From: Cytophagales bacterium
Lineage (GTDB): Bacteria; Bacteroidota; Bacteroidia; Cytophagales; Microscillaceae
Assembly (NCBI GenBank): GCA_013298075.1
Contig: JAAFJG010000049.1
Span: 1-33,945, forward strand
Direction: 5' to 3'
Length of the DNA stretch: 33,945 nt
Shown here: positions 30,189-33,945 of the stretch, in pieces
Numbering within the stretch: the first letter of the stretch is position 1
How the letters are laid out: each line of letters begins with the position of its first letter
Notes under the pieces: generated by a model
Databases searched by the model: none
Seen by the model: only the letters and a program-made list of their open reading frames with translations
Told to the model about the DNA's origin: nothing
Translations under genes and position numbers: made by a program

Positions 30189-31838
30189 TTACTTTTTAAT
30201 ATTTACATTTTCAAGCATCAAATTATTCATTACATCAGCTTCAAGCCCTACCACATAATTTTGTTTCATATGTAAAATTTCATCATAATATAAAACAATT
30301 ACAGGCGAATTTTCCATCAGAATTTTATCCATTTTATGATAATCTGCAAAACGAGTAAAAGGATTGTCCGTTTCGTGTGCTTCTTCGAATAATTTATCGT
30401 ACTCAGGATTAGAAAATTTAGTGGTATTAGGTCCGTTTGGCGTTAAATTTTTGCTATAATACAAGGCTAAAAAGTTTTCTGCATCAGGATAATCACCAAT
30501 CCAAGAGGCTCTATACATTCCTGCTTTTCCTTCTTTTACCATTGTATTGTGGGCAGAGAATTTATTCATTTCGATTTTGATTTTTACACCAATTTTTTCG
30601 AAATCTTTTTGCAAATATTCAGCAATTTCTTTATCCGTTGTATAAGTATAAAGCGTTAATGAAGGCAAACCTTGACCGCCCGGAAAACCTGCTTCTTTCA
30701 ATAATTCTTCTGCTTTTTTAGGATTATAAGCATATCCTTTTACTTGTGTGCTATCAAAAGATGGCAAGGCAATCGGTACAAAACCTGCTTCACCTGCCAC
30801 CCCTAATCCGTGTCTTAATACTGAAATCAAACCTTTACGATTGACTGCATAATTTAACGCTTGTCTAACTTTTAATTTAGAAAAAGGAGAAGATGCGTCA
30901 TCAACTTTAAAACCAATATATTCTGTGAGCATATATGGAATTTTTTCTACTTTGAATTTACCTGCAAATTTTTCTTTTACTTCGCCTGTTTTTTCCAACA
31001 CAATTTCCCTTGATTGTTCTGATAAATTGACAACCAAATCTAAATCACCTTTATAAAACATATTAAATTCTGTATTTCTATCTTCTACAAAAGTAACTTC
31101 TACTACGTCAAGATGTGGCAAAGGTGTATTAGTTTTTGGATCATTTTTCCAATATTTAGGATTTTTATGCAAAACCATTTTATTTTTTTCGTCCCAATAT
31201 CCTTTTTTCAACATAAAAGGACCTGTTCCTACTGGATTTCTACCTAAATCATCCCCATATTTATCAATGGCTTCTTCAGGCACTACATACGTATAAGGCG
31301 TAGCCAAGATATGTAAGAAAGCTGGGAAACGACGTTGTAAATAGATTTTAAAAGTATGATCATTGACTACTCTGAAACAAGTATCAGAAGGCACTCCATC
31401 AGATGCTTTTAAAACTTTATCAGCAAAAATCCATTTTCCTGTGCCTAATGTAAGTAATCTTTTGAAAGACCTTACAAAATCTTCTGCTTTTACCTCACGC
31501 CCTTTTCCGTTTGGAAAACAAGGATTGTCGTGGAAATAAATACCATCTTTGATAGTAAAAGTATAAACTTTTCCATCAGGGCTGATTTCATATTCTTTCG
31601 CCAATGCTTTGTGTGGGTCTAAGTTTTTAGTAAAATCAAATAACCCATTATAAATTTGGGTAACAGCCCAAACATTTGCCCTTGTACTCGCAAAAGCAGG
31701 ATCTAACGAACTTAAGCCTCCTGTTTGGTTGTATCTAAAAGTTTTTTGTTTTGAGCCCTGTCCAGATTGTGAGCCTGAATTGCTACCTGTACAAGCCCAA
31801 AAGCTCATTAAAGTAATAGCCAATAATAAACGTTTCAT
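30189..31838 (-). CDS. Peptide-binding lipoprotein (OppA/DppA-type ABC substrate-binding protein)
   Basis: A 549-residue solute-binding lipoprotein of the family 5 (OppA/DppA) type. The signal peptide ends at lipobox SFWAC (Cys16), followed by a Ser/Gln/Gly-rich spacer. Family features include SSLDPAFASTRANVWAV, PDGKVYTFTIKDGIYFHDN, a VGTGPFMLKKGYW block and VRQALNYAVNRKGLISV, with a two-lobe length typical of oligopeptide binders. Two cysteines (in NPCFPNG and DTCFRV) could form a disulphide. The transport ATPase and permease genes are not beside it, so it may deliver to an unlinked complex. It is convergent with hutU; no exact TAnnTTTG box is seen upstream. Confidence 0.88.
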   Translation of the reverse strand: MKRLLLAITLMSFWACTGSNSGSQSGQGSKQKTFRYNQTGGLSSLDPAFASTRANVWAVTQIYNGLFDFTKNLDPHKALAKEYEISPDGKVYTFTIKDGIYFHDNPCFPNGKGREVKAEDFVRSFKRLLTLGTGKWIFADKVLKASDGVPSDTCFRVVNDHTFKIYLQRRFPAFLHILATPYTYVVPEEAIDKYGDDLGRNPVGTGPFMLKKGYWDEKNKMVLHKNPKYWKNDPKTNTPLPHLDVVEVTFVEDRNTEFNMFYKGDLDLVVNLSEQSREIVLEKTGEVKEKFAGKFKVEKIPYMLTEYIGFKVDDASSPFSKLKVRQALNYAVNRKGLISVLRHGLGVAGEAGFVPIALPSFDSTQVKGYAYNPKKAEELLKEAGFPGGQGLPSLTLYTYTTDKEIAEYLQKDFEKIGVKIKIEMNKFSAHNTMVKEGKAGMYRASWIGDYPDAENFLALYYSKNLTPNGPNTTKFSNPEYDKLFEEAHETDNPFTRFADYHKMDKILMENSPVIVLYYDEILHMKQNYVVGLEADVMNNLMLENVNIKK

Positions 31839-31901
31839 AAATTAAGAGAGTTTTGTATTAAATATTTTTTAAGTCCCCACGCTCAATTATAATATATTTT
31901 T

Positions 31902-31931
31902 AAATTTTCTTTGGGGGATATAAGAAAATTT
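31902..31931. repeat. 10-bp inverted repeat between divergent genes
   Basis: aaattttctt (31902-31911) and aagaaaattt (31922-31931) are perfect inverted arms with a 10-base spacer tgggggatat. It overlaps the start of the DUF5683 promoter. It could be an operator, but there is no second copy to support that. Confidence 0.35.
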
Positions 31932-31960
31932 GTTTTTTATGTAATTTATTTATATTTTTG
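31929..31960 (+). promoter_or_regulatory. Candidate promoter of the DUF5683 gene
   Basis: TTTG at 31929-31932, 20 bases, TATTTTTG at 31953-31960. The gene starts about 100 bases further on, so the leader would be long. Confidence 0.45.
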
Positions 31961-32059
31961 CAATATTAAAATAAAAAAGTTTTTTTTACAAGCAAAAACT
32001 GTTTTATTTTCTATCACAATGTAAATTACTACAATAATATGCAATTTTGCAAACAAATT

Positions 32060-32632
32060 ATGAAAAAATTTATATATTTTTTTATATTTCTTACATTTGT
32101 ATTGTTTCACAACGAAATAAATGCTCAAAATGATACTTTAGCGGTAAAAAAAATTGAAAAAAAAAAACTAAACTCTGTTACAAAAGCCACTTGGTTAGCT
32201 ACTTTTATACCAGGTGCAGGGCAAATTTATAATAAAAAATATTGGAAAGTGCCTATTTTATATACAGGTTTGGGAGTATTGGGTTATTTTATTTATGAAA
32301 ATAACCAATTATATTTAGATTTTAAAGATTCATTTGACCAAAAATATAATCGTTCAGTAGGTTTGCCTTATAATGCTGCCAATGACCCTTTTCCTTTTTT
32401 GAGAATGGAAACAGTCAGATTAAATAGAGATTTTTCTGCCAGAAATAGAAATTTTTTAATTATTATTACAGGTTTGGTACACGGATTGAGCATCTTGGAC
32501 GCACACGTAGATGCGCATCTAAAAACTTTTGACATAAGTGATAAACTAACCTTAAAAATCGAACCTTATCAAGATTATTTATACAATAGTCCATTTGCAG
32601 GCGTTTCTTTGAAATTAAATTGGAGGAAATAA
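32060..32632 (+). CDS. DUF5683 domain-containing protein
   Basis: A 190-residue exported or membrane protein of the DUF5683 family found in Bacteroidota. The signal peptide MKKFIYFFIFLTFVLFHNEINAQ is best read from ATG 32060; an earlier ATG at 32039 adds MQFCKQI in front. The family core is ATWLATFIPGAGQIYNKKYWKVPILYTGLGVLGYFIY, followed by NRDFSARNRNFLIIITGLVHGLSILDAHVDAHLKTFD and a beta-rich C-terminus. The function is unknown; relatives are often near envelope genes, and here it stands alone. Confidence 0.85.
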   Translation: MKKFIYFFIFLTFVLFHNEINAQNDTLAVKKIEKKKLNSVTKATWLATFIPGAGQIYNKKYWKVPILYTGLGVLGYFIYENNQLYLDFKDSFDQKYNRSVGLPYNAANDPFPFLRMETVRLNRDFSARNRNFLIIITGLVHGLSILDAHVDAHLKTFDISDKLTLKIEPYQDYLYNSPFAGVSLKLNWRK

Positions 32633-32689
32633 AATATTTTGGTTCTTAGGAAATTTGTGCGGAAAATCAATTTTTTTTCAAATGTGTTT

Positions 32690-32770
32690 TTTGAATTGCC
32701 TCCAGATTTATCTGGAGTATAATATAAAATTCAATTGTTGGCTTTAGCCGAAAATCTCTACATTTTTCAA
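32690..32770. repeat. Repeat E copy 2 (double hairpin)
   Basis: Contains ttgaattgcctccagattta and tctggag, then caattgttggctttagcc, as in copy 1 at 13135. One base at each stem end differs (gagt, gccga), so the stems are weaker. It again lies between convergent genes. Confidence 0.65.
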
Positions 32771-32884
32771 ATTGATATTTTTCTATATTTTCATAATAAA
32801 TGGCTATTTATAATAAAATAAAATTAGCTCCGCAATAATTTCCAATGAACTATTATTTTTAGATAAAATCTATCAATAAACCAA

Positions 32885-32918
32885 AAAAAAAGACCGATAA
32901 TTCAATCGATCTTTTTTT
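32885..32918 (-). terminator. Terminator of the Glu/Lys-rich lipoprotein gene
   Basis: aaaaaaagaccgat (32885-32898) and atcgatcttttttt (32905-32918) form a hairpin with one G-T wobble on the minus strand and a C-A mismatch on the plus strand. It is thus better as a terminator for the minus-strand gene ending at 32933. Confidence 0.65.
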
Positions 32919-32932
32919 ATGATATTCACTAA

Positions 32933-33493
32933 TTATTTTACACGTGTATAAACTTCTTGTCCGCCCATTCCACCTGCTAATTCAAGTATAAGCGAACTTT
33001 CATCAAGTTTTTTAATTCCAAATTGTGTAAACTTCATGTCAGATTTTGGCAAATCTATAAACAAACCATTCAACCAATTTGGGTCTGTTAGCAACTTTGG
33101 AGTAACTGTAAAAATGGCTTCGTTATCTTTACCACCAATAGATATTGTGCCACGTCTTCCTTTGATAACGAGCATCGATTTACCTTCGAGTTTTTGTTTT
33201 TGTCCTGCTGGATCTAACGATTCAGTAAGTTCCCAAGTGCCTTGTAATAGTTTTGAGGCAGTTTTTTCGTCCATTTTAGGTGTAAGCGTACTTCCTTGTA
33301 ATTGCTTGAAAGCTTCACTTTCTTCTATTTTTTCTTCTTCCGATTTTTCTTCTTTTGGTTCAGATTTTTCGGTAGATGTTTCTGTTTTTACTTTTTCAGT
33401 AGCTTCTGCTGCTGGTTTGTCTGTTTTTTCTTTAGTTCCGCAAGCCACTAAAAAAGCCATTGCAACAGCACATAAAATTAAATTCTTTTTCAT
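32933..33493 (-). CDS. Predicted lipoprotein with Lys/Glu-rich linker
   Basis: A 186-residue lipoprotein with signal peptide ending LVACG (Cys18). A Lys/Glu/Thr-rich low-complexity linker (about 22-62) leads to a small beta-rich domain with LLQGTWELTESLDP, LVIKGRRGTISIGG and LILELAGGMGGQEVYTRVK, a pattern like lipocalin-type small envelope domains. No enzyme residues are seen. The promoter at 33541-33571 is good, and a hairpin terminator follows the stop. Confidence 0.7.
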   Translation of the reverse strand: MKKNLILCAVAMAFLVACGTKEKTDKPAAEATEKVKTETSTEKSEPKEEKSEEEKIEESEAFKQLQGSTLTPKMDEKTASKLLQGTWELTESLDPAGQKQKLEGKSMLVIKGRRGTISIGGKDNEAIFTVTPKLLTDPNWLNGLFIDLPKSDMKFTQFGIKKLDESSLILELAGGMGGQEVYTRVK

Positions 33494-33540
33494 CGTAGAT
33501 AAAATTTGTTTTTTTTAATTAAAAATTATATAAATATATG

Positions 33541-33571
33541 CAAAGGTAAAAAACAAAATAAAAAAAACAAA
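33541..33571 (-). promoter_or_regulatory. Promoter of the Glu/Lys-rich lipoprotein
   Basis: Minus strand: TTTG (33571-33568), 19 bases, TACCTTTG (33548-33541), 47 bases before the ATG at 33493. Confidence 0.55.
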
Positions 33572-33673
33572 ATAGTTATATATTTTATTTCGAATAATGA
33601 TAAAAAAATACTATATTTTTAAGAGCCAAAAACATCACGAAAAGCCAAAAAGTTTTCAGATTCTTCTTTGTAT

Positions 33674-33818
33674 CTGATGTTACGCAGGTTTTAAATAAGC
33701 AGATTTTCTTTCGTTTTATTCTGCTTTCTTACATTTATATTCATTGAAAATCAATACTTTATGATAATGAAATTACCATTTTACAAATTAAAATTTTATC
33801 TTGTGTAACATCGGTTAA
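33674..33818. mobile_element. MITE-like element M, copy 2
   Basis: Near-identical interior to 14866-15034, with inverted ends gatgttacgca and tgtgtaacatc (one mismatch). It directly abuts repeat R copy 3. Confidence 0.65.
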
Positions 33819-33819
33819 T

Positions 33820-33945
33820 AGAGTTTTTTAAATGGTAGCCAAAAATTGACAAAAATCATTAAAAATTCGAGAAAAAAGAAAAAAAATCCGTATTAATCCG
33901 CTAAATCCGTGTTATCTGTGTGCTAAAATCTCTTTCATTTAAAAA
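33820..33945 (+). repeat. Repeat R copy 3 (cut by the window edge)
   Basis: Full-length version, including the tatctgtgt missing from copy 2. It begins one base after the end of element M copy 2 and reaches the end of the window. Confidence 0.75.

Noticed and set aside
33036-33518. A 160-codon plus-strand frame opposite the Glu/Lys-rich lipoprotein.
   Set aside because: It is the mirror of a Lys/Glu-rich coding region (Ser/Phe-rich shadow) and has no promoter.

Overview
The window is AT-rich (well under one third G+C by eye) and reads as the chromosome of a member of the Bacteroidota, probably a Cytophagales-like organism. The evidence is a fused MurF-alanine racemase gene, a PorD/DUF4835 protein, a DUF5683 protein, a TPR-coiled coil-SpoIIE phosphatase, and the near absence of Shine-Dalgarno sites. 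Many genes are instead preceded by the Bacteroidota promoter pattern TTTG, then 18-20 bases, then TAnnTTTG. Genus assignment is inference only.

Layout: (1) 1-2.1 kb is a damaged restriction-modification locus. The first bases are the 5' end of an IS4-like transposase, and the IS end abuts a beheaded N6-adenine methyltransferase whose coupled PD-(D/E)XK-like partner gene is intact. (2) 2.1-10 kb is mostly housekeeping: murF-alr, a lipoprotein, a chromate-transporter-like protein, an EVE-domain protein, recA, a metallo-beta-lactamase-fold hydrolase and a 52-residue membrane protein. (3) 10.1-11.6 kb is a small accessory patch of orphan genes, including a frameshifted retropepsin-like protease, marked by three copies of a short palindromic repeat. 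(4) 11.8-20.7 kb holds a MacB/FtsX-type permease and a TolC-like protein (convergent), the TPR-SpoIIE signalling protein, two small membrane proteins, DUF493, bcp-porD, a MazG-like protein and an ABC ATPase. (5) 21.3-27.1 kb has a bacteriocin-type (NHLM) ABC exporter divergent from a hemG-rlpA-PAP2-like cluster. (6) 27.2-33.5 kb has a secreted unknown, hutU, a peptide-binding lipoprotein, DUF5683 and another lipoprotein.

The most striking non-coding content is repeats. Two families of hairpin element (H at 5082 and 27110; E at 13135 and 32690) each occur twice, and all four copies lie between convergent genes. The two H copies share a 31-nt hairpin core but have different, still self-complementary outer arms, as if the core had entered the loop of two different terminators. 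A MITE-like element with inverted ends (14866 and 33674) and a three-copy ~125-bp repeat (20889, 28266, 33820) lie on the upstream side of genes; one of these copies sits between a good promoter and hutU. No tRNA, rRNA or CRISPR array was seen. I found no convincing complete new multi-gene system. The best leads are the nested-hairpin terminators, the retropepsin cassette with its T8 frameshift, and the IS-broken methyltransferase with its nuclease-like partner.
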